Source: Elizabethkingia sp. YR214
GTDB taxonomy: Bacteria > Bacteroidota > Bacteroidia > Flavobacteriales > Weeksellaceae
Direction of reading: 5' to 3'
DNA: 64,000 nucleotides
Assembly: GCF_003058195.1 (NCBI RefSeq)
Contig: NZ_QBUH01000006.1
Span: 248,001 to 312,000, forward strand
Shown: positions 36,321-45,619 of the stretch, piece by piece
Layout of the letters: every line of letters begins with the position of its first letter
How positions within the stretch are numbered: position 1 is the first letter of the stretch
Position numbers and translations under genes: made by a program
Notes under the pieces: model-generated
What the model saw: the letters and a program-made list of their open reading frames with translations, nothing else
Database searches by the model: none
What the model was told of the DNA's origin: nothing

Positions 36321-36348
36321 CATTATTATCTAGATTATCTAGTACATA

Positions 36349-37098
36349 TTAGTTCTTTTTATAAAATAATGCTCTGCTGTATTCATAGTTCATACGGGCA
36401 ATATTCAGTACAGATATTCCCTGCGGGCATTCCACCTCACAAGCTTCTGTATTGGAGCAATGCCCGAAAAGTTCTTCATCCATTTGCTTCACCATACTGA
36501 CAACTCTTTCATTTCGCTCTTCCTTTCCTTGTGGTAAAAGAGCCATATGGGAAATTTTTGCAGAAGTAAACAATGCCGCACTGGCATTTTTACAGGTAGC
36601 CACACATGCACCGCAACCAATACATGCAGCTGCATCAAAGGCTTCTTCCGCCAGCTGATGTGTAATAGCAATTGTTTTTGCATCAGGTGCCTGTCCCGTA
36701 TTCACAGATACAAATCCACCGGAAGCAATAATTCTGTCTAATGCAGAACGATCCACTTTAAGATCTTTTTTCACAGGAAAAGCTGCAGCACGAAATGGCT
36801 CAATCACGATAGTATCACCATCTTTAAAAGATCTGAGGTGCAACTGGCAGGTAGTTGTATTTTTAAGTGGTCCGTGGGCAATCCCGTTGATCATCATTCC
36901 ACATTGTCCACAGATTCCTTCCCGGCAGTCATGATCGAATTCTACAGGTTCTTTTCCTTCCAGAATAAGCTTTTCATTCAGGGTATCAAGCATTTCCAGA
37001 AATGACATATGAGGATTAAGCTGATCCAGTTTATATTCTTCCAGCTTTCCTTCAGCATTTCTGTCTTTCTGTCTCCATATTTTAAGGTATAATTGCAT
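36349..37098 (-). CDS. sdhB: Succinate dehydrogenase iron-sulfur subunit
   Basis: A 249-residue iron-sulfur subunit carrying electrons from the flavin to the membrane quinone. The [2Fe-2S] ligands are in [10 protein letters not shown] and the later TTTCQLH. The two distal cluster motifs are [13 protein letters not shown] and the set [16 protein letters not shown]. The length matches the non-classical class with a single cytochrome b subunit. It is the last gene of the operon, 18 bases after sdhA, and is followed by a terminator. Confidence 0.97.
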   Translation of the reverse strand: MQLYLKIWRQKDRNAEGKLEEYKLDQLNPHMSFLEMLDTLNEKLILEGKEPVEFDHDCREGICGQCGMMINGIAHGPLKNTTTCQLHLRSFKDGDTIVIEPFRAAAFPVKKDLKVDRSALDRIIASGGFVSVNTGQAPDAKTIAITHQLAEEAFDAAACIGCGACVATCKNASAALFTSAKISHMALLPQGKEERNERVVSMVKQMDEELFGHCSNTEACEVECPQGISVLNIARMNYEYSRALFYKKN

Positions 37099-37116
37099 AG
37101 CTTTTTTAGATTTAAA

Positions 37117-39033
37117 TTATTTGTAACTACGTACTACAGGCTGTATTTCTTCAAAAACAAGAGGTTCTTTTACCAGTTCAGGTTCCTGCTCTTCTCCTGT
37201 CCAACCCCAGGCAGAAATAAACTGAAATTCAGTATCATTTCTAAGCGCTTCACCATCCGGAGTCTGATATTCTTCACGGAAGTGCGCTCCACAGGATTCC
37301 TTACGGCTAAGTGCATCGTAGCACATTAGTTCTCCAATCTCAAAATAATCAGCAACTCTTCCAGCTTTCTCCAGTTCTCCGTTCATACGGTCTCCGGATC
37401 CCGGAATTGTAACATTCTGATAAAACTCGTTTTTCAGCTTTCCGATCTCTTCAATAGCATATTTTAGTCCCTCTTCATTTCTGGCCAATCCACAATAGTC
37501 GTACAGGAGTTTACCCAAGGTTTTATGATAATAGTCTACTGTTTTATTTCCTTTAACCTCCATAAATTTCTGAATTTGATCTTTCACTTCTTTTTCAGCT
37601 TTTTCAAATTCAGGATGTTCAGTCGATATTTTTCCGGTATGGATTTCTCCGGAAAGATAATTAGCAATTGTATAAGGAGCTATAAAATAACCATCCACAG
37701 AAGCCTGAAGAAGTGAGTTAGCTCCTAAACGATTAGCTCCGTGATCTGCAAAATTGGCCTCGCCCAAAGCAAACAATCCCGGAATTGTCGTCATAAGTTC
37801 ATAATCTACCCACAAACCTCCCATAGAAAAGTGTGCAGAAGGAGAAATCATCATCGGTTCTTTATAAGCATCATAGCCTGTAATTTTAAGATACATATCG
37901 AACAGGTTTCCATACTTTTCTTTAATTTTATTTTTACCCTGCTCTTTTATAGCTTTGGAAAAGTCCAGGTAAACTGCATTTTTCAATGGTCCGATTCCAA
38001 AACCTGCATCAATTCTCTCTTTTGCAGCCCGCGATGATATATCTCTTGGTGCCAGATTCCCAAATGCAGGATACCTTCTTTCCAGATAATAATCCCTTTC
38101 CTCTTCCTGAATATCATTAGGTTTTCTGGTTTCACCTTCTTTAAGCGGCACCCATATTCTTCCGTCGTTTCTTAAAGACTCTGACATCAGGGTTAATTTC
38201 GACTGATAATCTCCGGACTGTGGCAATGAAGTAGGGTGAATCTGTATCCAGCTTGGAGAAGCCATTAACGCCCCTTTTTTATGCGCCCGCCATATTGCAG
38301 AACCATTACAGCCCATTGCCAGTGTAGAGAGGTAATAAATTTTTCCATAACCTCCGGTAGCCAATACAACGGTGTGTGCCGCATGTCGCTCTGTTTCTCC
38401 GGTATCAAGATTCCGCACAATAATTCCGCGTGCCTTACCATCAATTACAACCAAATCTAGCATTTCGTGGCGGGAAAACAGTTGTACACTTCCCTTACCA
38501 ACCTGTCTCATCAACGCCTGATAAGCGCCCAGCAGCAACTGCTGACCCGTTTGTCCTCTTGCATAGAACGTACGGCTCACCTGTACACCACCAAAGGAAC
38601 GGTTATTCAGATAACCACCATACTCCCTACCAAACGGAACACCTTGTGCTACCGCCTGATCTATAAGATTAAGAGAGCATTCTGCCATACGGTAAACATT
38701 GGCTTCACGTGCCCTAAAGTCACCTCCTTTCAAGGTATCTACAAACATCCGGTATACACTATCACCATCATTTTTATAGTTTTTAGCAGCATTCACTCCT
38801 CCCTGAGCAGCTACCGAGTGTGCTCTCCTCGGACTATCCTGAAAACAGAAAGCTTTTACATTATATCCCAGCTCGCCAAGAGACGCAGCAATCGAACTTC
38901 CTGCCAATCCTGTCCCAACCACAATTACGTCAAGTTTTTTTCTGTTGGCAGGATTAACCAGTTTAGCTGTTTTTTTATAGTTTTCCCATTTTTCTTCTAA
39001 CGGGCCTTTTGGTATTTTAGAATCTAACATCAT
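37117..39033 (-). CDS. sdhA: Succinate dehydrogenase/fumarate reductase flavoprotein subunit
   Basis: A 638-residue flavoprotein oxidising succinate to fumarate. The Rossmann motif [16 protein letters not shown] is near residue 40; the covalent-FAD His is in [17 protein letters not shown]; the active-site Arg/His regions include GFGIGPLKN and [13 protein letters not shown]. Two consecutive ATG codons (39033 and 39030) make the exact start uncertain by one residue. It sits between sdhC (11 bases) and sdhB (18 bases), so translation is probably coupled. Confidence 0.97.
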   Translation of the reverse strand: MMLDSKIPKGPLEEKWENYKKTAKLVNPANRKKLDVIVVGTGLAGSSIAASLGELGYNVKAFCFQDSPRRAHSVAAQGGVNAAKNYKNDGDSVYRMFVDTLKGGDFRAREANVYRMAECSLNLIDQAVAQGVPFGREYGGYLNNRSFGGVQVSRTFYARGQTGQQLLLGAYQALMRQVGKGSVQLFSRHEMLDLVVIDGKARGIIVRNLDTGETERHAAHTVVLATGGYGKIYYLSTLAMGCNGSAIWRAHKKGALMASPSWIQIHPTSLPQSGDYQSKLTLMSESLRNDGRIWVPLKEGETRKPNDIQEEERDYYLERRYPAFGNLAPRDISSRAAKERIDAGFGIGPLKNAVYLDFSKAIKEQGKNKIKEKYGNLFDMYLKITGYDAYKEPMMISPSAHFSMGGLWVDYELMTTIPGLFALGEANFADHGANRLGANSLLQASVDGYFIAPYTIANYLSGEIHTGKISTEHPEFEKAEKEVKDQIQKFMEVKGNKTVDYYHKTLGKLLYDYCGLARNEEGLKYAIEEIGKLKNEFYQNVTIPGSGDRMNGELEKAGRVADYFEIGELMCYDALSRKESCGAHFREEYQTPDGEALRNDTEFQFISAWGWTGEEQEPELVKEPLVFEEIQPVVRSYK

Positions 39034-39044
39034 TTGCTCATTAA

Positions 39045-39701
39045 TTATTTAACGGTAAGAAATACATAAACAGGCATCAGCGCAAATCCAACACTGATAA
39101 TTACCGAGTAAGCAATTCCTGCTATTTTAATCCATTTTACATATTTAGGATGGAATAATCCCAATGTTCTTACAGCACTGTAAATCCCGTGAATAAGGTG
39201 ATAACAAAGTGCAATCATAGAAATTACATAGATGACTACATACCACCATTCTTTAAAAACTGTAATCACCAGAATGTACAGATCTTTGTTTCCTTTATCA
39301 TCCAACGGAAGATTTCCGAATTTGTATACGTACCAGAAATTCTGAAAGTGAATCACCAAAAAGATAAGAATCAGCGTCCCCAATATCCCCATATTTCGGG
39401 AGTACCATTTACTGGCTCTTCCTCTTCGGTCGGACTGATATGTACCGCCTGATTTTTTATTTTTTATTGTAATCACCAGGCCGTCTATTGCATGCAAAAT
39501 AATACTGGTATACAGAACCAATGAAACAATTTTTATAACAATATTTCCGGACAAAAAGTGAGAATAAGCATTAAACTGTAAGTGCGCTTGTTCCTGCGGA
39601 AGGAAGAGTTGTAAATTTCCTAAAAAATGAATCAATAAAAAGAAACCCAGGAACAGCCCAGTAAGGCACATCAGCATTTTTCTTGAAAGTGTATTCAGCA
39701 T
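39045..39701 (-). CDS. sdhC: Succinate dehydrogenase cytochrome b subunit
   Basis: A 218-residue membrane anchor with five predicted helices. Heme-ligand His candidates lie within helices: [27 protein letters not shown] and ALCYHLIHG. The single-subunit, five-helix, di-heme layout is that of the Bacillus-type succinate:menaquinone reductase, fitting an organism that uses menaquinone. It is 16 bases after the transporter gene and 11 bases before sdhA. Confidence 0.94.
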   Translation of the reverse strand: MLNTLSRKMLMCLTGLFLGFFLLIHFLGNLQLFLPQEQAHLQFNAYSHFLSGNIVIKIVSLVLYTSIILHAIDGLVITIKNKKSGGTYQSDRRGRASKWYSRNMGILGTLILIFLVIHFQNFWYVYKFGNLPLDDKGNKDLYILVITVFKEWWYVVIYVISMIALCYHLIHGIYSAVRTLGLFHPKYVKWIKIAGIAYSVIISVGFALMPVYVFLTVK

Positions 39702-39717
39702 AATTATAATTAATTGA

Positions 39718-41148
39718 TTAATAATATCCCAGTACTTTCATCCACAGACCTCCTATGACCATATAGATGATGAGTAAAACTATTCCTATTTCCAGACCTC
39801 TGAGCCACCATGCTTTTAATTCAACATAACCACTACCGAAGTATACCGGTGCCGGACCATGTCCGTAATGCGTAAGCACACCATATATAGATCCCATGAA
39901 ACCAAGCATCATAGCCAATAACATTGGTGGAATTCCTAAAGAAACGCCTACACCCAGCAAGGCTGCATACATGGCAGCTACGTGAGCTGTAGCACTGGCA
40001 AAAATGTAGTGACTGAAGAAATAAACCAGTATAATAACCGGGAAGGCTACCTGCCAGCTCAATCCTCCAATTTTTACTTTAATCAAGTCGCTAAACCAAC
40101 CAATAAACCCTAATTCATTAAGAGAGCTCGCCATCATTACCAACACTGCAAACCATACAATGGTATCCCATGCTCCTTTTTCAGATTTCACATCTTCCCA
40201 TGTTAACACAGAAGTTAGTAAAAGCAATGTAAGTCCGATAAATGCAGTGGTTGTAGCGTCTATAGAAAGAGAACCTCCAAAAATCCACAAGAATAATAAA
40301 ATAAAGAAAGCCAGCAACATTAACCATTCATGGCGGGAAACTGCTCCCATTTCTTTAAGCTTTTCAGCAGCCATTTTCTGAGCACCATCCGTTTTCTTTA
40401 ATTCAGGTGGATACAATTTGTAAAGCACCAAAGGAACGACAAAGAATGCGACCAATCCCGGCACAAAACCTGCGACAGCCCATGACATCCATGTAATATC
40501 TATTCCCAGATTGGCTGCAAATTTCTGGCACATCGGATTACTCGCTGTACCGGTAAGGAACATTGAAGATGCTATCAGATTCATGTAATAACTGTTCAGT
40601 GTAAGGAAAGAACCCAGCTTTCTATGGGTTTCCGGCTGATCTGGCACAGAACCAAAACTAATCGCCATGGATTTCATAATAGGGTAAATAATTCCGCCAC
40701 CTCTGGCTGTATTACTTGGGATAGCAGGTGCCAGACACATATCTGCAAGGCCTAATCCGTAAGCAAGTCCAAGAGAACTTTTTCCGAAAACCCGAATGAA
40801 TAAAAAGGCAATACGATTACCTAATCCGGTTTTGATAAATCCGCGGGCAATAAAGAAAGATATCCCTATTAGCCAAATTACCTTGTCTCCAAATCCAGTC
40901 AGTGCTTTTGTAATTGACTTACCTGCATCTCCGGGAGCCAGCACCTGTGTAAGTGCAGTAAAGCCTATAGCCATCATACACATTGTTCCCATTGGAGCAG
41001 CTTTTAGAATAATTCCTAAAATTGTTGCCGCAAAGATGGCAAACAAATGCCATGCATCCGGAGTTACACCATCCGGAACCGGAATAAACCAGATGACTAC
41101 AGCAATTGCAAAAGTGAATGCAATGTTCCTGATATTAATCTCTTTCAT
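39718..41148 (-). CDS. DASS-family sodium:dicarboxylate symporter
   Basis: A 476-residue inner-membrane transporter of the divalent anion:Na symporter family (SLC13/CitT-like). The paired substrate loops show LTGTASNPMCQKFA in the first half and FASATAHVAAMYA in the second, corresponding to the two SNT/SAT motifs. About eleven to twelve helices are visible. It lies directly before sdhC (16 bases) and after a porin gene, so its substrate is most likely succinate, fumarate or malate; this is inference from context since family members also carry citrate or 2-oxoglutarate. Confidence 0.9.
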   Translation of the reverse strand: MKEINIRNIAFTFAIAVVIWFIPVPDGVTPDAWHLFAIFAATILGIILKAAPMGTMCMMAIGFTALTQVLAPGDAGKSITKALTGFGDKVIWLIGISFFIARGFIKTGLGNRIAFLFIRVFGKSSLGLAYGLGLADMCLAPAIPSNTARGGGIIYPIMKSMAISFGSVPDQPETHRKLGSFLTLNSYYMNLIASSMFLTGTASNPMCQKFAANLGIDITWMSWAVAGFVPGLVAFFVVPLVLYKLYPPELKKTDGAQKMAAEKLKEMGAVSRHEWLMLLAFFILLFLWIFGGSLSIDATTTAFIGLTLLLLTSVLTWEDVKSEKGAWDTIVWFAVLVMMASSLNELGFIGWFSDLIKVKIGGLSWQVAFPVIILVYFFSHYIFASATAHVAAMYAALLGVGVSLGIPPMLLAMMLGFMGSIYGVLTHYGHGPAPVYFGSGYVELKAWWLRGLEIGIVLLIIYMVIGGLWMKVLGYY

Positions 41149-41192
41149 GAGTATATTTTTGTTTATTATTTTAAATAAGTGATATTTTCTGA

Positions 41193-42362
41193 CTAAAACC
41201 GGCTCTGTACCTGAACAATAAATAAGTTGTTATTGTATTGGTTGGTATTTTTTACCTGTTTTTTATAACGGTCTATCTGCATGCCCAGCTGTATTCTTGC
41301 CCCGTAGTTTTTCAGAAACTCCAATCCAAACATTGGCGTAATGGTTTGTCGTGGATTAGAGTCCCGACGGAAGTTGTTGTCCAGATATTCGTAGCGGCAA
41401 GAGAATTCTAAAGCGCTTAGATTTTTATGGTTAATCTCGTATCTGAAATTAGGAAGAAAATAAACACCCCGTACCAGATAGTCATCCGGGTTAGAAGTTC
41501 TTACGTCTTCAGCTAGAGAATTGTACAATACATGATTGGTTGCCTGTTTAGCTTCTAACTGCATATCCAGACTCCAGCGGGAATCAAACTTAATATCTCC
41601 GGTAACGTCTACGCCAACGGCATATACTTTTTTGCTAAAAACTTCACCTACCCCTCCATTTAAACCAAGATTGAAATTGTATTTAGGAGACAATCCCAAT
41701 ACCAAACGTGTTGAATATTGTTTGCCATTATCATTGTCATTGATCTGATTCTTTCCGTTTCCGTTAACTACGGACACCGCATACTGCAAAGGCATTTTAC
41801 CAAGTTGTACCTGTCCGCCGACAGAGGCCCCTATCTGGAAGCTGGTCCATCCCAATTTTCCGAATTCTGTGTACTGATTGGACCAATCCAGTGATTTAAT
41901 AATATCTACCGGATAAGTTTCTTCTATACCAAACCATGGACGGAACTGCCCCACGGTAATAGCTATTTTAGGATTGAAGGTATACTTGATGTAAGCATTT
42001 TCCAGTACACGGCCTTTAGGATCGTTTTTAAAATCGGCTAAGTTAGCAAGTGCAACAACCTCAGTACGTTTACTGATTTGTGCTTTCATCTGCACCCGCA
42101 TATACTTAATCATAAAATTATTGCTGGTACCGCTGTGGTCACTATGATGAAGACCATTTACGTCTACATCCTTTGTCATACCTACCAGATAACGTCCCTG
42201 AAAAAGGCCTTTGAATTGAAACTGAGGATATTTTACTTCAGCTACTTCTTGCTTTTTAGCAGTTAATGAATCCTTTACTGAATCTTTGGTTTGTGCATTA
42301 CTGAAAAATGCTCCCAATAATAAGGGAATAAAAATAAATTGTGGATACTTCCTATTACTCAT
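41193..42362 (-). CDS. Outer-membrane porin (OprP/OprO-like)
   Basis: A 389-residue outer-membrane beta barrel: a signal peptide (FIFIPLLLGAFFSNAQ), then repeating amphipathic strands, a motif VGQFRPWFGIEETYP typical of phosphate-selective-porin-like proteins, and a terminal Phe (VQVQSRF). It is the first gene of the porin-symporter-sdhCAB run, 44 bases before the symporter. I infer that it lets C4-dicarboxylates cross the outer membrane. Two inverted repeats lie within 115 bases upstream of the start. Confidence 0.82.
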   Translation of the reverse strand: MSNRKYPQFIFIPLLLGAFFSNAQTKDSVKDSLTAKKQEVAEVKYPQFQFKGLFQGRYLVGMTKDVDVNGLHHSDHSGTSNNFMIKYMRVQMKAQISKRTEVVALANLADFKNDPKGRVLENAYIKYTFNPKIAITVGQFRPWFGIEETYPVDIIKSLDWSNQYTEFGKLGWTSFQIGASVGGQVQLGKMPLQYAVSVVNGNGKNQINDNDNGKQYSTRLVLGLSPKYNFNLGLNGGVGEVFSKKVYAVGVDVTGDIKFDSRWSLDMQLEAKQATNHVLYNSLAEDVRTSNPDDYLVRGVYFLPNFRYEINHKNLSALEFSCRYEYLDNNFRRDSNPRQTITPMFGLEFLKNYGARIQLGMQIDRYKKQVKNTNQYNNNLFIVQVQSRF

Positions 42363-42376
42363 ATAGCAATTTTTGA

Positions 42377-42392
42377 GATTAGCGGGCTAATC
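42377..42392. promoter_or_regulatory. Inverted repeat immediately upstream of the porin gene
   Basis: GATTAGC-GG-GCTAATC has perfect 7-base arms and lies 14 bases before the porin start codon (minus strand). It could be an operator or a leader hairpin that affects translation. Confidence 0.5.
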
Positions 42393-42444
42393 ATTTGTTA
42401 TTTCTGTTGTTTAAAGTTCCGATTTTCCTTCTCCTTTTTCAAGC

Positions 42445-42474
42445 ATATCGACCTGTTATATTTCAGGTCGATAT
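42445..42474. promoter_or_regulatory. 11-bp inverted repeat upstream of the porin-sdh operon
   Basis: ATATCGACCTG (42445-42455) and CAGGTCGATAT (42464-42474) are perfect complements around an 8-base spacer, 82 bases before the porin start. No T-run follows on either side, so a dimeric regulator site is more likely than a terminator. Confidence 0.55.
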
Positions 42475-42784
42475 ATGATTTATTACATAGATAAAAACTT
42501 TTATTATGCATATTATTTCAATAAATTAACTAAAATTAATAAATATTTGATAACAATATAATTAAATTGATTCTAAATTAGAAGTTAAAGGTATAAAATA
42601 ACTCTTAGCCCTTTCGGTACAGTAATCTATCCCAATTCTATTTTTCTATATTTCTACATTTTTCCACCATATATAACATTAATAAAGCAAGATTAATCTT
42701 GATATAAGAGAATTAATCTACAGTGGGTAAACCAGAAAATATAAGAGTATAGTTACGAATTCAAACATAACGACTAACACAAAG

Positions 42785-42890
42785 ACACTACTTTAACGTA
42801 GTGTTTCAACAAGCCTTTAAGGCACAAAGGAAAAATCTTTGATTTTTCTGCTAAATTTCACATTTTATCATAAGATAAAAGCTTTGTGCC
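42785..42890. repeat. Cluster of nested hairpins (repeat-like, possible RNA)
   Basis: In order: ACACTAC / GTAGTGT (42785-42804); GCCTTTAAGGC (42813-42823); then an outer stem GGCACAAAG (42821-42829) / CTTTGTGCC (42882-42890) enclosing GAAAAATC-TTT-GATTTTTC (42830-42848) and TTTTATC-ATAA-GATAAAA (42863-42880). The outer stem plus two inner hairpins gives a cloverleaf-like fold. It is not a tRNA: there is no acceptor or T-loop sequence. Probably an intergenic repeat remnant. Confidence 0.5.
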
Positions 42891-43074
42891 CTAAAAAGCA
42901 GCATGATATTTATTGTCTTTGTGACTTTGTGATTATTCCGAACTTGGTCATTTAGCTTTTCATAATAATCAACAGCTTTTAATTGTCATTAAATCAACAT
43001 TTAACAGAATAAACTTTCGTTTCATTCAAAAAAATAATTATTTTAGTATCAGTAAACTAAATCACAAATAAGTT

Positions 43075-44418
43075 ATGAGATCTAAACTATTAACCGGTAC
43101 CTTTTTGGGTATTGCACTATTTGCTTTCCAATCGTGCAGAGAAAACAACATCACAACAGAAGAATCTGTCTCACCACAAGCTAAAGCTTCCGCTGTCACA
43201 GTTTCTACATTCAGCGTACCTGTCGCAGGAAATTCATTCCTAACAGTAAAACCTTCCGGAGCCAACGAGGTGATTACCTCCACCAAGCTGGGTAACTGGA
43301 CCAATTCCAACACTGTTATCAGTACATACTTCAGGGTGAGCAATCCTGGAACCTTAAGTATTGGATTAAAAGCATCTGTTCCGTCCGGAACCAGTGTTGT
43401 AAAAGTAACTGTAGGAAATGTTTCAAAAAATGTTACTTTAACCGGATCTGCCAATACCAGCTACACCGCAGGAGATTTCAATATTTCTTCTCCGGGGTAT
43501 GTAAAAGTAGATATACAGGGAGTGTCTAAAACCGGAGGTTACTTTGCCGATGTAACTGACATCACATTCGGTGGCACTGCAGCCTCGGGAACCAATATCT
43601 TTAGTAATGATACATCTTATTATTACTGGGCACGCAGAGGACCTTCATGCCACTTAGGTTATACAATCCCCACAAGCAGCAATGTAAGCTATTATTATAA
43701 TGAAGTAACTGTTCCGGTTGGAGAAGACAAAATCGGTTCTTATTTTATGGCCAATGGTTTTGGCGAAGGCTATTTTGGTATTCAGGTAAATTCGGCTACA
43801 GAAAGAAGAGTTTTATTCTCAGTATGGAGCCCCTTCCCTACAGATGATCCTAACAATATTCCACCGGATCACAAAATAGTATTAAACAGAGCCGGAAGCG
43901 GTGTTACAATTGGTGAGTTTGGTAACGAAGGTTCCGGAGGACAGAGTTATTATAAATACAACTGGACAGCCGGACAAACCTATAAATTCTTATTAAAAGG
44001 TGAACCGGACGGAACTGGAAAAACGGATTACACAGCATGGTTCCTTTCTCCGGATACTACAACATGGAAGCTTATCGCCAGCTGGAAAAGACCACAAACC
44101 AGTACTTACCTGAAAGGTTTCTATAGTTTTGTGGAAAACTTCAATCCTGAAAATGGATACATGGGAAGAAAAGCTGAATTTAAGAACCAATGGGTAAGAA
44201 CATCAGCAGGAAACTGGCAGGCTGTATCTGCAGCTAAGTTCACTGTAGATGCTACTTATAATGCACAACAAAGAATTGACGCTATGGGCGGAACAAACGG
44301 AAACAGTTTCTTCTTACAAAACGGAGGTTTCTTTAGTACTATCGTAGCTCCAGGCACTCAGTTTTCTGTTACCGCACCTACTCAGGCACCTAATATAGAT
44401 TTCTCCACACTGCCTTAA
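43075..44418 (+). CDS. Lipoprotein with DUF5077 and DUF3472 domains
   Basis: A 447-residue predicted lipoprotein (TFLGIALFAFQSCREN, lipobox Cys). The N-terminal 150 residues form a beta domain like DUF5077, and the remainder resembles DUF3472: YYYWARRGPSCHLGY, then FGIQVNSATERRVLFSVWSPF and the ending FFLQNGGFF. Both are beta-sandwich domains found in surface proteins of Bacteroidetes; carbohydrate binding or cleavage has been suggested but is not proven. Monocistronic, with a strong terminator after it. Confidence 0.78.
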   Translation: MRSKLLTGTFLGIALFAFQSCRENNITTEESVSPQAKASAVTVSTFSVPVAGNSFLTVKPSGANEVITSTKLGNWTNSNTVISTYFRVSNPGTLSIGLKASVPSGTSVVKVTVGNVSKNVTLTGSANTSYTAGDFNISSPGYVKVDIQGVSKTGGYFADVTDITFGGTAASGTNIFSNDTSYYYWARRGPSCHLGYTIPTSSNVSYYYNEVTVPVGEDKIGSYFMANGFGEGYFGIQVNSATERRVLFSVWSPFPTDDPNNIPPDHKIVLNRAGSGVTIGEFGNEGSGGQSYYKYNWTAGQTYKFLLKGEPDGTGKTDYTAWFLSPDTTTWKLIASWKRPQTSTYLKGFYSFVENFNPENGYMGRKAEFKNQWVRTSAGNWQAVSAAKFTVDATYNAQQRIDAMGGTNGNSFFLQNGGFFSTIVAPGTQFSVTAPTQAPNIDFSTLP

Positions 44419-44448
44419 TAAAACAACATTTACATATTAACATTTTAT

Positions 44449-44488
44449 AGCTGCTATTACTTTTTGAAAGTAATAGCAGCTTTTTTTT
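44449..44488 (+). terminator. Rho-independent terminator after the DUF3472 gene
   Basis: AGCTGCTATTACTTT (44449-44463) pairs perfectly with AAAGTAATAGCAGCT (44467-44481), followed by eight T in total. Confidence 0.92.
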
Positions 44489-44642
44489 CATAAACCTCAT
44501 CTTATTTTCCGCAAAAGCATTATCCATGCGGAATATCACGTATAAAATATTCCATAATAATTCTAAAAAAACGTAAATTAGTAGTTTTTGAAAACTAATT
44601 ATATACACTCTCCATTTCTGGCTTGTGCCTGACTTATACAAT

Positions 44643-45524
44643 ATGGAAACAAAAATGTACGAGAACCTTCAGGAAACACTTTCATTTTATGGTATTAATT
44701 GTCATAAGCCTTATTATATTTCTTCGGGAAATCCTATTTTCCAGTTTCCAAAAAGATCTTTCCGTATAGATTTTTATGCTTTCTGTATTTGTACCGAAGG
44801 CAATACTGATGTAGAAATAGACAATCAGAAATACAATATAACCCAGAATAGTTTTCTTATTTCGGCACCTTCAACCGTTATTAAGTTTCTGCACACCAGT
44901 AAAGATTTCAGAATGAAGCTTTTATTTTTTGACAAGAACTTTCTTCTGAAAAATATTATAGATCCTTTTTTCATTGAAAAACTAGGCTTATTCAGAAGTT
45001 TAACATTCAGTATTATCAGTCCGGACCAGGATCAGGCGTTCAAGTTGCTTCGATTATTGGAATATTTGCAGGATAAAACTGGAATAAACGGGCGCTTTTC
45101 TGAAGATATTGTACGTACTATTATATTCAATTTGTTATTAGAAACTGCAGAAATTATTAATTCAGAAAAGGAAAATACTCCTGAAGAAATTTTCTCTGAA
45201 GGAAATAACCTGTTCCTTAAATTCACACAACTGGTACAGAATAATGTAATCCGGCATAAAGACATTCAGTATTACGCCGATCAGTTATTTGTCACCGGTA
45301 AACATCTTATTAAATTAGTAAAAAGAGCATCCGGAAAAACACCTCATGAAATCATCAATGAAAGCCTCCTAAAAGAAGCCTTTATACTACTAAATAATCC
45401 CGGAATTACATTCACCGAAATAGCTTATCAGCTCAACTTCAGTTCAGTTTCCGCCTTCGGAAGATTTTTTAAGCGTTATTCCTCACTTTCTCCTACGGAA
45501 TACAGAAAGCAGCAAAATTTATAG
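44643..45524 (+). CDS. AraC-family regulator next to oleate hydratase
   Basis: A 293-residue AraC regulator. The N-terminal half is a cupin-like ligand domain ([21 protein letters not shown]); the C-terminal half carries the helix-turn-helix pair [19 protein letters not shown] and [22 protein letters not shown] with the ending [12 protein letters not shown] 44643 is preferred over a GTG at 44625. The oleate hydratase gene starts 95 bases after its stop in the same direction, with tandem direct repeats in between, so this is the best candidate regulator of that cluster, perhaps sensing a fatty acid. Confidence 0.92.
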   Translation: METKMYENLQETLSFYGINCHKPYYISSGNPIFQFPKRSFRIDFYAFCICTEGNTDVEIDNQKYNITQNSFLISAPSTVIKFLHTSKDFRMKLLFFDKNFLLKNIIDPFFIEKLGLFRSLTFSIISPDQDQAFKLLRLLEYLQDKTGINGRFSEDIVRTIIFNLLLETAEIINSEKENTPEEIFSEGNNLFLKFTQLVQNNVIRHKDIQYYADQLFVTGKHLIKLVKRASGKTPHEIINESLLKEAFILLNNPGITFTEIAYQLNFSSVSAFGRFFKRYSSLSPTEYRKQQNL

Positions 45525-45542
45525 GTAAGGAAATTGAGTACA

Positions 45543-45560
45543 ACTTTGGCGAACTTTGGC
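45543..45560 (+). promoter_or_regulatory. Tandem ACTTTGGC direct repeats before ohyA
   Basis: ACTTTGGC at 45543-45550 is repeated at 45553-45560 with a 10-base period, one helical turn. AraC proteins bind such direct repeats. A small GTAAC-TTC-GTTAC inverted repeat follows closer to the ohyA start. Confidence 0.5.
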
Positions 45561-45619
45561 TTGCAGTAAAAGCCTTATATGGCAGTAACTTCGTTACAAG
45601 AATTACAAACAACTGCAAT

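Larger units (their letters stand above)
42363..43074. other. Structured intergenic region
   Basis: The divergent region between the porin gene and the DUF3472-type gene. It contains two inverted repeats near the porin start (42377-42392 and 42445-42474) and a run of hairpins at 42785-42890 with Bacteroidetes-style TTTGTG and GCACAAAG words. I see no ORF that I can support. Confidence 0.6.

Noticed and set aside
38467-39000. 177-codon open frame on the plus strand within sdhA
   Set aside because: Complete overlap with a certain sdhA gene; the residues show no domain and depend on sdhA codon pattern.
42785-42890. tRNA gene in the cloverleaf-like region
   Set aside because: The stems are arranged somewhat like a tRNA, but there is no TTC-loop, no CCA-side acceptor sequence and no D-loop GG.
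44625-44642. GTG start extending the AraC regulator by six residues
   Set aside because: ATG 44643 gives a usual AraC N-terminus; the extra residues have no support.
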